Source: Streptomyces yangpuensis
GTDB taxonomy: Bacteria > Actinomycetota > Actinomycetes > Streptomycetales > Streptomycetaceae
DNA length: 64,000 nt
Direction: 5' to 3'
Assembly (NCBI RefSeq): GCF_001005295.1
Contig: NZ_LBMK01000003.1
Coordinates: 639,088 to 703,087 of the forward strand
Below are positions 51,066 through 59,060 of this stretch, in pieces (position 1 is the stretch's first letter; each line of letters starts with the position of its first letter). A program made the position numbers and the translations under genes. Below the pieces are notes generated by a model. It saw only the letters and a program-made list of their open reading frames with translations, was not told the origin of the DNA and made no database searches.

Positions 51066-52055
51066 ATGAGCACTCCTGGTGGACCCGGCGCGGCGGTCCG
51101 GTGGCGCAGCGCGATGGAAGCCGCGCTGTACGGGCCCGGCGGCTTCTACGTACGTCCCGCGGGCCCCGGTCCCGCCGGCCACTTCCGTACCTCCGTGCAC
51201 GCCTCCGCCCTCTATGCGGCGGCCGTGGCCCGGCTGCTGCGGTGGGTGGACGCGGAACTCGGGCACCCGCGGGAGCTCGACCTCGTCGACATGGGCGCCG
51301 GGCGGGCCGAACTGCTGTCCGGGGTGCTCGCCGCGCTCGACCCGGAGACGGCGGCGCGGGTGCGCCCGTACGCGGTGGAGCGGGCGCCCCGGCCCGAGGG
51401 GCTCGACCCGCGGATCCGCTGGACCGGGGAGCCGCCCGAGGGGGTGACCGGACTGCTCTTCGCCAACGAATGGCTGGACAACGTCCCCCTCGACATCGCC
51501 GAGGACGGGCACTACGTACTGGTCGCGCCGGACGGCACGGAGAGCCGCGGCGGCCCGCTGGAGGACGCGGACCGGGCCTGGCTGGAACGGTGGTGGCCGG
51601 GCGGCGGCCGCGCGGAGATCGGCCGCCCGCGCGACGAGGCCTGGGCGGCGGCCACCCGGACCCTGGAGCGGGGCCTGGCGGTGGCGGTGGACTACGCCCA
51701 CACCCGCCGGGCCCGGCCGCCGTTCGGCACCCTGACGGGATTCCGGGGCGGCCGGGAGGTCGCGCCGGTCCCGGACGGCGGCTGCGACGTCACCGCCCAT
51801 GTGGCGCTCGACGCCTGCGCCGGGCCGGGAGCGGTCCTGCTGACGCAAGCCGAGGCCCTGACCGCCCTCGGGGTCTCGGGCACCCGCCCTCCGCTCGCCC
51901 TGGCCTCCTCGGACCCGGCGGCCTACGTACGGGCCCTGGCCTCGGCCGGTGAGGCGGCGGAGCTGACCTCCCCGTCCGGGCTGGGCGCCTTCGGCTGGCT
52001 GGTGCAGCCGGTGGCGGTGCGGGCCTGGCCGTGGGGCGGGCCCGGCGGGATCTGA
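51066..52055 (+). CDS. SAM-dependent methyltransferase of the MidA/NDUFAF7 (DUF185) family
   Basis: A 329-residue methyltransferase. The N-terminal YGPGGFYVRPAGPGPAGHF matches the family start, the SAM loop is LVDMGAGRAELL (near 74-85), and FANEWLDNVPLD (near 136-147) is the post-II acidic motif NExxDNxP. The eukaryotic member dimethylates an Arg of the complex I 49-kDa subunit during assembly. Here a NuoD paralogue keeping that Arg is 4 kb away. Actual activity is inferred. It appears leaderless. Confidence 0.85.
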   Translation: MSTPGGPGAAVRWRSAMEAALYGPGGFYVRPAGPGPAGHFRTSVHASALYAAAVARLLRWVDAELGHPRELDLVDMGAGRAELLSGVLAALDPETAARVRPYAVERAPRPEGLDPRIRWTGEPPEGVTGLLFANEWLDNVPLDIAEDGHYVLVAPDGTESRGGPLEDADRAWLERWWPGGGRAEIGRPRDEAWAAATRTLERGLAVAVDYAHTRRARPPFGTLTGFRGGREVAPVPDGGCDVTAHVALDACAGPGAVLLTQAEALTALGVSGTRPPLALASSDPAAYVRALASAGEAAELTSPSGLGAFGWLVQPVAVRAWPWGGPGGI

Positions 52056-52105
52056 CGCACACGGAGCGCGAGAGCGCCCCTGAGGTCTCCTGGCCCTGAG
52101 ATCTC

Positions 52106-53176
52106 CTACAGCCGCTTCGCGCTGCGCAGGGTCGTCGCGTAGTAGCCGTTGCCGTCGAGGCGCGAGGTGCCGCCCTTGTCGCCGATGGTCGGGCCGTTGG
52201 CCTCCTCCCGGCTGGAGATGAAGATCTTGTGGCCGTCGGTGTCCGTGCCCAGGTAGATGCCCGTGTGGTCGAGGCGGTCCCCGGTGCGGGCGTCGAGCTT
52301 GAAGAACAGCAGGTCGCCCGGCTGGATGACGTCGATGTTCACGGGCCGGTCCTGCGCGCCGACGCCCTTGAGGGGGAGGACGTCGGCGCCGAGGGGGGCG
52401 CGGGCCATGCCGTTCGCGGTGCGCGGCAGGCCGGAGCCGGGCTTGTCGCCGGACAGGAGCGGGTACCGGGCGCGGTAGCCGAAGACGGTGCGGACGAAGC
52501 CGGAGCAGTCCATCGACCGGTACCGGGCGGTCTGGGGCTGCTTCTTGGTGCCGTCGCGGAAGGTGTACGGAGTGCCGAGGTAGTCGTAGAAGTCCGACTG
52601 CTCCAGGCGCAGGTCGTTGCCGGCCGAGCCGTTGGGGTTGAGCGGCCCGAAGGAGGCGTCGCCCGCGTACGAGGTGCCCTGCGCGTCCTTCTTCACCGGA
52701 GCCTGGTCGCCGTACTGGAAGGCCATCGCGAAGATGTCGTCCTCCTGGCTGCCGAAGTACTTCTTGAACCACTCCTTGAACCACGACTCGTTCTCCGCGC
52801 CCGCCTTCCACGGCTCCGGCATGAGGCGTACCCAGTTCTCGGTCACGACCCGTGCCGTGGTGTTGGCCGGCTCGGTGAAGGTGCGGCTGGGCCCGGTGAG
52901 GGTGGCCGTGCGGGCGCCGTCGGTGAAGGTGGCCAGCACCTGCCCGCTGCCGTCGCGCACCACCGACCGGTCGGGGCTGGAGAGCCGTTCCCACTGGTGG
53001 GCACCCGCCTGGCCCGAGCCGGCCATGACGTGTCCGTCGACGACCTGGACGGCGGGCGCCTTGGCCTGCTCCTGCGCGCGGAGCGTGTAGGTGAGGTAGC
53101 CGCTGCCCGCGAGCAGGGCGATCAGGGTCGCCGCGTGCAGTGCGGAACGTGTGCGGCTCTTCGACTTGGCGGTCAT
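52106..53176 (-). CDS. NlpC/P60-family cell-wall or poly-glutamate hydrolase
   Basis: A 356-residue secreted or anchored protein. Signal-anchor helix at about 13-33 (AATLIALLAGSGYLTYTL). The NlpC/P60 catalytic domain has Cys near 222 in MDCSGFVRTVFGYR and His near 303 in DHTGIYLG. It is the last gene of the poly-gamma-glutamate-type operon, where Bacillus has the endo-hydrolase PgdS (also NlpC/P60), so it may release or trim the polymer. ATG 53176 has CGGAG 8 nt upstream; a GTG at 53218 lacks a site. Confidence 0.85.
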   Translation of the reverse strand: MTAKSKSRTRSALHAATLIALLAGSGYLTYTLRAQEQAKAPAVQVVDGHVMAGSGQAGAHQWERLSSPDRSVVRDGSGQVLATFTDGARTATLTGPSRTFTEPANTTARVVTENWVRLMPEPWKAGAENESWFKEWFKKYFGSQEDDIFAMAFQYGDQAPVKKDAQGTSYAGDASFGPLNPNGSAGNDLRLEQSDFYDYLGTPYTFRDGTKKQPQTARYRSMDCSGFVRTVFGYRARYPLLSGDKPGSGLPRTANGMARAPLGADVLPLKGVGAQDRPVNIDVIQPGDLLFFKLDARTGDRLDHTGIYLGTDTDGHKIFISSREEANGPTIGDKGGTSRLDGNGYYATTLRSAKRL

Positions 53177-53222
53177 GCGGGGGGCTCCGGAGCGGTTGGG
53201 GAGGGGCGGCGCGGTCACAGCA

Positions 53223-53705
53223 CTAGGCGGCCGGCATGACGCCGAGCAGGATGCCGGCGGTCAGCACGACGTACGTCATGAGCGTGGTGCTCCCGGTGGC
53301 GAGCAGGGTGGCCCCCTTCGGCTGGCGGACCAGCTGGTAGCCGATCAGGCCGGGCACGATGAAGCCGAGGGTCTGGTTCGCGTAGAGGAGGGGGAACTCC
53401 ATCTGGAGCACGATCACCACGGTGGCCTGGAGCAGGACGCCGAGCAGCACGACGGCCGCGAACAGCCGCTTGCCGTAGAGGATCACGAAACGCTGCACGA
53501 CCAGCGTCAGCGCGTACGTCGCGACGGTCACGCCGACCACGAGGGCGGCTCGCTGGAGATCCTCCAGGAGGGTCAGCGCGAGCCAGCCCGGGGTGATCAT
53601 TCCGCCGGGCGAGAGGTTGGTGGTGAGGTAGCAGACGAGTGAGAACAGCAGACCCAGGGCTATGCCGATCGCGGCGATCTCGGGGGTGAGGACGGCGGGG
53701 ATCAA
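53223..53705 (-). CDS. pgsC: Poly-gamma-glutamate synthesis membrane protein PgsC/CapC
   Basis: A 160-residue integral membrane protein with about five helices, starting MIPAVLTPEIAAIGIALGLL, and with LVVQRFVILYGKRLFAAVV and FPLLYANQTLGFIVPGLIGY typical of CapC. It works with PgsB in polymer synthesis and export. The start is TTG 53705, with AGGAGA 8 nt upstream, and overlaps the pgsB stop (TTGA). No pgsE-like gene follows. Confidence 0.88.
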   Translation of the reverse strand: MIPAVLTPEIAAIGIALGLLFSLVCYLTTNLSPGGMITPGWLALTLLEDLQRAALVVGVTVATYALTLVVQRFVILYGKRLFAAVVLLGVLLQATVVIVLQMEFPLLYANQTLGFIVPGLIGYQLVRQPKGATLLATGSTTLMTYVVLTAGILLGVMPAA

Positions 53706-55420
53706 CGGGGTTCTCCTGGAGTGTGCCGTTGCCCCTGCGGGGGGCTCGGGTGGATCTGCGGCCGCGGCTGCGGCGGTTGCTGCGGCCAGGCCGGTACGGG
53801 CGTGGCGGCGCGGATGCCGTACGCGTCGGGGGCGGGGCCCTGCGGGTGCGGGCCTCGCGGGCGCGGGGGCTGCGCGTGCGGGTCCTGCGTGTGCCGGACC
53901 TGGGCGTACGGGCTCCGCGTGTCCGGGCCCTGCCCGTACGGGTCCTGCGTGTACGGGTCCTGCGCGTGTGGTTCCTGCCCGTGCCGGTCCTGGGCGTACG
54001 GGCCCTGCGTGTGGGGGTTCCGCGTGTGCGGGACCTGGCCGTGCGGGCCCTGCGGGTTCGGGACCTGGGCGTGGGGGCTGCGCGTGTGGGGGACCTGGGC
54101 GTACGGGTCGGCCTCGTACGGACTTCGCGCGTACGGGTCCTGGCCGTACGCGGTGTCGGCGTGCGGGGGGAAGGGCTGGTCGGCCCGGACCGCAGGGTCG
54201 GCCTCCGGCGCGGGGCCGCCGTCCTCGGAGTCGGCCGCCTCGTCCGCCGGCAGCTCGGCGAGGTGCTCCAGCAGCACCTCGCCCTGACCGTGGATGTTGC
54301 CGATGGCGACGAGTGAGGAGCTCGGGCCGAGGTGCCCCAGCAGCTCCTGCATGAACTCCTCGCCGTCGCGGTGGTCGCCGCCGAGGTCGACGGCGCGGTC
54401 GCGCCACTCGGCCGGGATCGCGTCGATGGCGCTCTTGGCGGGGTGGCCGATCACGAAGACCTTGTCCGGCCGCAGTTCGGGGATGATCGCGCCCATCTGG
54501 CCGTTGCGCTCGACCCGGTCGGGCCGGCAGTTGATCACCACGCTCAGAGGGCGGTCCACCGCACCCAGGTCCAGCAGCTGGTTGATGTTCATCAGCGTCG
54601 ACTCGGGGTCGTTCGCCGCGAAGACGTTGGCGAACCGCAGCCGCTTCCCGCCGGGGGCCAGGTACCGCTCGACCGAGAGCACACCCGGGTCCGGCGGGGC
54701 CTCGTACATCCCGCGCAGGGCGGTCTCCCGGTCGACGCCGAGCAGCTCGGCGACCAGCAGCGCGATGGCGACGTTCTCCTTGAAGGTGAACCAGCTGAAG
54801 CCGCGCAGCTCCTCGTCGCTGACGGTGTCGGGGTCTGCGTAGAGCAGCCGGCAGCCCCGGGCGTCGGCCTCCTCCTGGAGGACGTCGAAGCGCTCCTTCT
54901 CGGCGGTGACGCAGATTCCGCCGTACGGCATCGACCGGGACAGGGAGCGCGCGATGTCGTCGAGGGTCGGGCCCATCTCGGCGACGTGGTCCTCGCGGAC
55001 GTTGCACAGGACGCCGATGGTCGACTGGATCAGCTTGGACTGGTTGATCTCCTGGAGCGCCGGCATGACCGCCATGCACTCCATGACGAGCGCGTCCGGA
55101 CGGTAGGCGGAGGCGCGCCGCACGATGCCGATCTGCTCCACGACGTTGGCGATGCCGAACTTGCGGTAGACCGGCTCCTCGGTGGCGTCGGGGTGGATGA
55201 ACCGGGCTGCGGTGCCGGTGGTCTTGGCGACGGTGGTCAGACCGCCGCCGCGCAGCGCCCCCGCGCACAGCCGGGTGATTGAGCTCTTGCCGCGGATGCC
55301 GTTGACCAGCACCCGGTTCGGTATGCGGTGCAGGCTGGCGAAGTGCCGCCGCTGTTCCACGATGCCCGCGACGAGCATGATCGCGCAGCAGGCGAGCAGC
55401 ACGCAGTAGAGGAAGAGCAC
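53702..55420 (-). CDS. pgsB: Poly-gamma-glutamate synthase PgsB/CapB with a pentapeptide-repeat tail
   Basis: A 572-residue Mur-ligase-like enzyme. N-terminal membrane helix (3-20), P-loop GIRGKSS (41-47), then the CapB core to about residue 392 (TTGTAARFIHPDATEEPVYR, NCRPDRVERNGQMG). This is the normal family length. It then continues for 180 residues: an acidic linker, 21 pentapeptide repeats (428-532; consensus x-P-[HY]-[AT]-[QR]) and a Pro/Gln tail. The tail is cytoplasmic and His-rich. GTG 55420 has GGAAGGAA upstream. It lies between the HAMP-protein gene and pgsC. Confidence 0.92.
   Translation of the reverse strand: MLFLYCVLLACCAIMLVAGIVEQRRHFASLHRIPNRVLVNGIRGKSSITRLCAGALRGGGLTTVAKTTGTAARFIHPDATEEPVYRKFGIANVVEQIGIVRRASAYRPDALVMECMAVMPALQEINQSKLIQSTIGVLCNVREDHVAEMGPTLDDIARSLSRSMPYGGICVTAEKERFDVLQEEADARGCRLLYADPDTVSDEELRGFSWFTFKENVAIALLVAELLGVDRETALRGMYEAPPDPGVLSVERYLAPGGKRLRFANVFAANDPESTLMNINQLLDLGAVDRPLSVVINCRPDRVERNGQMGAIIPELRPDKVFVIGHPAKSAIDAIPAEWRDRAVDLGGDHRDGEEFMQELLGHLGPSSSLVAIGNIHGQGEVLLEHLAELPADEAADSEDGGPAPEADPAVRADQPFPPHADTAYGQDPYARSPYEADPYAQVPHTRSPHAQVPNPQGPHGQVPHTRNPHTQGPYAQDRHGQEPHAQDPYTQDPYGQGPDTRSPYAQVRHTQDPHAQPPRPRGPHPQGPAPDAYGIRAATPVPAWPQQPPQPRPQIHPSPPQGQRHTPGEPR
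53825..54139 (-). repeat. 15-bp coding minisatellite in the pgsB 3' end (21 units)
   Basis: 315 bp encoding 21 consecutive pentapeptides (units such as DPYAQ, VPHTR, SPHAQ, GPYAQ, EPHAQ). The period is 15 bp and the units have drifted, so the array is old or under selection at the protein level rather than a fresh expansion. Confidence 0.85.
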
Positions 55421-55426
55421 GGGGGA

Positions 55427-57712
55427 TCAGTTCCTTCCGGCCGGTGCGGACGCTCGCCCGCCGGCCTGCTTGCGCTGCTGCTGGAGCTGCTGGCGGATGA
55501 TCTCCAGGCTCCGTGTCACGGCGCCCACCTCGTCGTGGTTGCGCGGGTACAGGACGGTGCGGCGGTCGCCGTCGGCGAGTGCCTCGGCGCGCCGGGCGAG
55601 CTCGCGCAGCGGGGCGACCACGATGATCTGGAGCCAGCCCAGGCAGGCCGCGCCGACCGCGAAGCCGAGCAGGCCGGCGAGCACGGTGCGGTTCTGCAGG
55701 CTGTACTCGTGGATGGCCAGGCCCTTGGCGGACTGCCAGCTGACCACGGTCCAGTCCAGGGGCTTGGCGGCGCCGCCGCCCACGAACGGTGCGGCTGCCG
55801 CGATGACATGGTCGCCGCCGCTGCGGTACAGGACGCTGCCGGGCCGCGGGGCCATGCCGACCTTGAGGGCGGAGCCCTCGACGAGGGCGTCGAGCCGCTC
55901 GTCGCCGAGCTTCTCGAAGGCGCGGTAGCCGTTGTTGGAGGCGATGACCCGGTGCTGGGAGTCGACCACCCGGATCTCCCCCAGGCCCGGCCGCTTGAGC
56001 AGCGAGTTGAGGAAGTCGATGCGCAACTCTCCGACGACCGCCGAGCCGCTGTCGCCCGGGAGCTGGGCGGTCGCGACGACGACCGGTTCGTTGCCGCCTT
56101 CGTGGAGGGCGATCGGCTCCTTGCGGGGGCCCTTGGCACCGGTGGCCTGCGGTGCGCCGCCGGCCTGGGCGAGGACCTTGCCGCCGGCGTCGAGCACGTA
56201 GAGGGAGTCGTAGCGCAGGTGTTGCCGGGCCGTGCGTTCCAGGACGGCGGTCATGTGCTGCCGGGGCGTGTCGTCGCCCATCAGCGAGGCGACGGACTGC
56301 AGGTCGGCCTGGCCCTCGTTGAGGGCGCGCCGGATCCGGTCGTTGAGGGTGTCGGTGCGCTCCCGCTGGTCGTTGACCAGTTGTTGCGGTACGACGACGT
56401 CCGCGCCGGCCCGGTTGACCAGCAGGCCCAGCGGCACGCACCAGGCCAGGAGCAGGATCCCGCACAGGGCGAGGAGGGTGCGGGCGCCCGTACGGCGCTT
56501 GCGCCTGCCGGAGGGAGCGGGCGGGGGTGCGTCCTGGTCCGCCAGCTGGCCGCGCAGCCGCTCCAGGGCGGCTGCGATCCGGGCCGCCTCGCTCCCGCGG
56601 GGGACGGACACCGGCCGGGTCAGGTCCCCGCGGGTCAGCCGGCGGCTCTCCAGGAACAGGGTGATCAGCGGCCGCTGCACGGTGCCGACGAGCAGAGCGA
56701 CGACCAGGGCGCCGACCAGCAGCAGAGCGCCGGCCAGCACCAGTCCGGCGAAGGCGTCGGAGGTGCGGGCGGGGTTCTGCGCGACGTTGACCATGGCGAC
56801 GACGGTCAGTTCCAGGCTGGTGGCGCTGGTCCCGACGCCGGGTTCGGGTCCGGCGAGGCGGGCGTAGCCCGCGGCGGCGCGTTCACCGCCCCATTCGCCT
56901 CCTGTCAGGCTGCCGCTGACACCGGGGAAGCCGCCGGATCCGGGCTCCTTCGTGGTCAGGGGGTTGGCCTTGGTCCGCTTCGCCGCGGTCTTGGCGAAGG
57001 AGCGCAGCTGCTTGGTGTCACGTTTGACGTCGGCGCGCTGGAGGTCGGTGAGGACCATCTCGGGCTCGGGGATGCCGTCGTTGCTGAGCACCGTGCCGTC
57101 GGAGCCGACGACGGCGATGGCACGGAAGTTGCCCAGGCTGATACCGGGGAAGCGCAGGCTGCTGGAGGCGACCAGCAGCTGTTGGGGCTGGTCCTTGAAG
57201 GACAGCAGGGAGAGGGTGAGCAGCCGGGTCTCGCCGTTGGACAGTTTGACCATGCGGGGGGCCAGGCCGCCCTCGCCGGCGAGCCGGGTGCGGTCGATCG
57301 CGGTGAGGGGGAGGTTCTCGCCGCGGGCGGCCAGCAGCCGGCCCGAGCTGATCTCGACGACCGCGGTGCCGCGCCACTTCTGGTAGACGCTGCCGATCTT
57401 GTCGAGCACGGCGTCCGGGGGCACGGGCTTCCCGGTGGAGAAGAGGGCCGCGGCCCGGTCGAGGTCGGTGACGCTCTCGTCCAGCGAGGCGCGCAGGGCG
57501 ACCGCGCCGTCCTCCGCGAAGTGCTGCTGGGAGGTGAGGACGGCGGCGGGCAGCCGGCCCTCGCGGACGCTGCCCAGGGTCACCGCGGTGAACCCCGCCA
57601 GGGCGAGCAGCAGCACCGACAGCACGGTGATCGGCGGCCTGATGCCGCCGAGCAGCGACATGTCGGCCCTGCGGCCGGCCTTGCGCCGCCGCGTGCTGCG
57701 GGGTGCGGCCAC
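55427..57712 (-). CDS. Tandem extracytoplasmic-sensor/HAMP membrane protein without an output domain
   Basis: A 761-residue protein built from two similar halves. TM1 (28-48), external domain (50-318), TM2 (321-344), HAMP-like segment (345-390); TM3 (411-432), external domain (435-672), TM4 (675-699), HAMP-like segment (700-745). The external parts look like Cache/PAS folds (VVGSDGTVLSNDG; RVVDSQHRVIASNNGYRAF). No kinase, cyclase or chemoreceptor domain follows. GTG 57712 has AGGAAGGA 9 nt upstream. It lies inside the poly-glutamate operon, ending 6 bp before the pgsB start; the function is unknown. Confidence 0.8.
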   Translation of the reverse strand: MAAPRSTRRRKAGRRADMSLLGGIRPPITVLSVLLLALAGFTAVTLGSVREGRLPAAVLTSQQHFAEDGAVALRASLDESVTDLDRAAALFSTGKPVPPDAVLDKIGSVYQKWRGTAVVEISSGRLLAARGENLPLTAIDRTRLAGEGGLAPRMVKLSNGETRLLTLSLLSFKDQPQQLLVASSSLRFPGISLGNFRAIAVVGSDGTVLSNDGIPEPEMVLTDLQRADVKRDTKQLRSFAKTAAKRTKANPLTTKEPGSGGFPGVSGSLTGGEWGGERAAAGYARLAGPEPGVGTSATSLELTVVAMVNVAQNPARTSDAFAGLVLAGALLLVGALVVALLVGTVQRPLITLFLESRRLTRGDLTRPVSVPRGSEAARIAAALERLRGQLADQDAPPPAPSGRRKRRTGARTLLALCGILLLAWCVPLGLLVNRAGADVVVPQQLVNDQRERTDTLNDRIRRALNEGQADLQSVASLMGDDTPRQHMTAVLERTARQHLRYDSLYVLDAGGKVLAQAGGAPQATGAKGPRKEPIALHEGGNEPVVVATAQLPGDSGSAVVGELRIDFLNSLLKRPGLGEIRVVDSQHRVIASNNGYRAFEKLGDERLDALVEGSALKVGMAPRPGSVLYRSGGDHVIAAAAPFVGGGAAKPLDWTVVSWQSAKGLAIHEYSLQNRTVLAGLLGFAVGAACLGWLQIIVVAPLRELARRAEALADGDRRTVLYPRNHDEVGAVTRSLEIIRQQLQQQRKQAGGRASAPAGRN

Positions 57713-57786
57713 GGCTGGTGGTCCTTCCTGGGACGGTTCGGAGAGCGGGGAGGTCGTGCGTTCGCCTGCTGGTGTACGGGGCGGGG

Positions 57787-59043
57787 TCACCCGGGCAGCC
57801 CCCGCAGGGGGCGCAGCCCGTCCTTGCCGGCGCCGCGGTTGAGCATGGTGCCCTGGGTGCGTTCGAAGGCCAGGCGGTAACGGGCGCGCTGTTCCGGCAG
57901 CAGGCCGCTGTCGCCCCGGAGGGCCTCCACGACATCGACCAGCCGGTGGTCGCGTACCGGTTGGGCGCCGGGGGCGGGCAGCTCCGATCCCGGGGTGCCC
58001 TCGGGGTCCGGCGGGATGTCGGTGAAGGTGGGCACGAAGCGGGCCTGTACGTCCCACGTGCCGTTCTTCTCGCTGAACTCGAACCAGCCGATGGCGCCCT
58101 CCTCGGTCAGACCGCTGGGCACGTCGTGGCGGGCGAGCTGGTTGCCGAGCCCGTAGGCGACCCATGTGCCGTCGACCTTCTCCATCGGCTGCACGACGTG
58201 GGCGTGGTGGCCGATGACCAGGTTGATCCCGGTCTGCTTGGCGATCTTGCGGGCCAGTTCCAGTTGCGGGTTGCTCGGGTTCGGCTGGTGTTCGCGGCCC
58301 CAGTGGATGGAGAGGATCACGACCTCGGCGCCGGCCGCGCGGGCCTTCTTCTCGGCCGCGGCGATGGCCTTGAAGCTGGTGAGGTTGGCCAGCCATGGCT
58401 TGTCCTCGGGGACCTTGCGCCCGTTGAAGCCGAAGGCGAAGGAGATCTGGCCGACCTTGACGCCGTTGACGTCCAGGATCAGGGGCGTGTCGTGCTCCTC
58501 CTGGCTGCGGGCGGATCCGGTGTGCTTGAGGCCCTCGCCGTCCAACGTGTCCAGGGTGCGGAACACGCCGTCCGGTCCGTGGTCGAGGGTGTGGTTCGAG
58601 GCCGTCGAGCAGGTGTCGTAGCCGACGTTCTTGATCGCCTTGGCGATCTGCGGCGGGACGAGGAAGTCGGGGTAGGTCTGGAAGGGGCCGTTCGGCTTGC
58701 CCAGGACCGGCTCCATGTGGCAGATGCCGAGGTCGGCCTTGCTGATGACCGGTTCGACCCCCGCCATGATCCGGTCGAAGTCGTACCCCGTGTGTCCGGC
58801 GGCCCTGGCATCCCGGGCGGCCTGGTCGGTCAGCTGCGGGTGGATGAGGATGTCGCCCGCGGCGGCCACGGTGAAGGAGCGGCCCGCGCCCTTTGCACCG
58901 GAGCCCGCCGCGTCGCCCGACGGCCCCTGGTTCTCCTGCGGGCCGCCGAGGAGGCCGCACCCCGCGAGCGCGAGGCTCAGCGGGAGGGCGAGGAGCACCG
59001 CGCGGGTCAGGGCGGGGGCCGAGCGGGGAGGGGCGATTTTCAC
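57787..59043 (-). CDS. capA: CapA/PgsA-family lipoprotein (metallophosphatase fold)
   Basis: A 418-residue surface lipoprotein. Signal peptide with lipobox LAGC (Cys near 29). The calcineurin-like CapA fold shows AAAGDILIHPQL, STASNHTLDHGPDG, SIHWGREHQPNP and GHHAHVVQPME, with all expected metal-ligand Asp/Asn/His residues. PgsA/CapA is needed for poly-gamma-glutamate export or polymerisation. It is the first gene of the operon. GTG 59043 has no ribosome binding site and is only 17 bp from the divergent GTG 59061. Confidence 0.9.
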   Translation of the reverse strand: MKIAPPRSAPALTRAVLLALPLSLALAGCGLLGGPQENQGPSGDAAGSGAKGAGRSFTVAAAGDILIHPQLTDQAARDARAAGHTGYDFDRIMAGVEPVISKADLGICHMEPVLGKPNGPFQTYPDFLVPPQIAKAIKNVGYDTCSTASNHTLDHGPDGVFRTLDTLDGEGLKHTGSARSQEEHDTPLILDVNGVKVGQISFAFGFNGRKVPEDKPWLANLTSFKAIAAAEKKARAAGAEVVILSIHWGREHQPNPSNPQLELARKIAKQTGINLVIGHHAHVVQPMEKVDGTWVAYGLGNQLARHDVPSGLTEEGAIGWFEFSEKNGTWDVQARFVPTFTDIPPDPEGTPGSELPAPGAQPVRDHRLVDVVEALRGDSGLLPEQRARYRLAFERTQGTMLNRGAGKDGLRPLRGLPG

Positions 59044-59048
59044 TCGGC

Positions 59049-59054
59049 TATTTT
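59049..59054. promoter_or_regulatory. Shared AT box between divergent capA and the gene at 59061
   Basis: On the plus strand TATTTT lies 6 nt before GTG 59061. On the minus strand GAAAAT (59055-59050) lies 6 nt before GTG 59043. The two boxes overlap inside the 17-bp gap, whose core GGCT-ATTTTC-AGCC is an inverted repeat. Confidence 0.4.
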
Positions 59055-59060
59055 CAGCCA

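Noticed and set aside
52056..52105. Repeated CCTGAG/TCTCCT motif between the methyltransferase and NlpC/P60 genes
   Set aside because: Two short imperfect copies only; too short to distinguish from chance in this gap.
53825..54139. CRISPR-like array
   Set aside because: The 15-bp period is continuous and encodes in-frame pentapeptides; there are no spacers and no cas genes.
53223..56465. A 1080-codon frame ending in pgsC
   Set aside because: Only the last 160 codons are pgsC. The rest is an out-of-phase reading of pgsB and the HAMP-protein gene.
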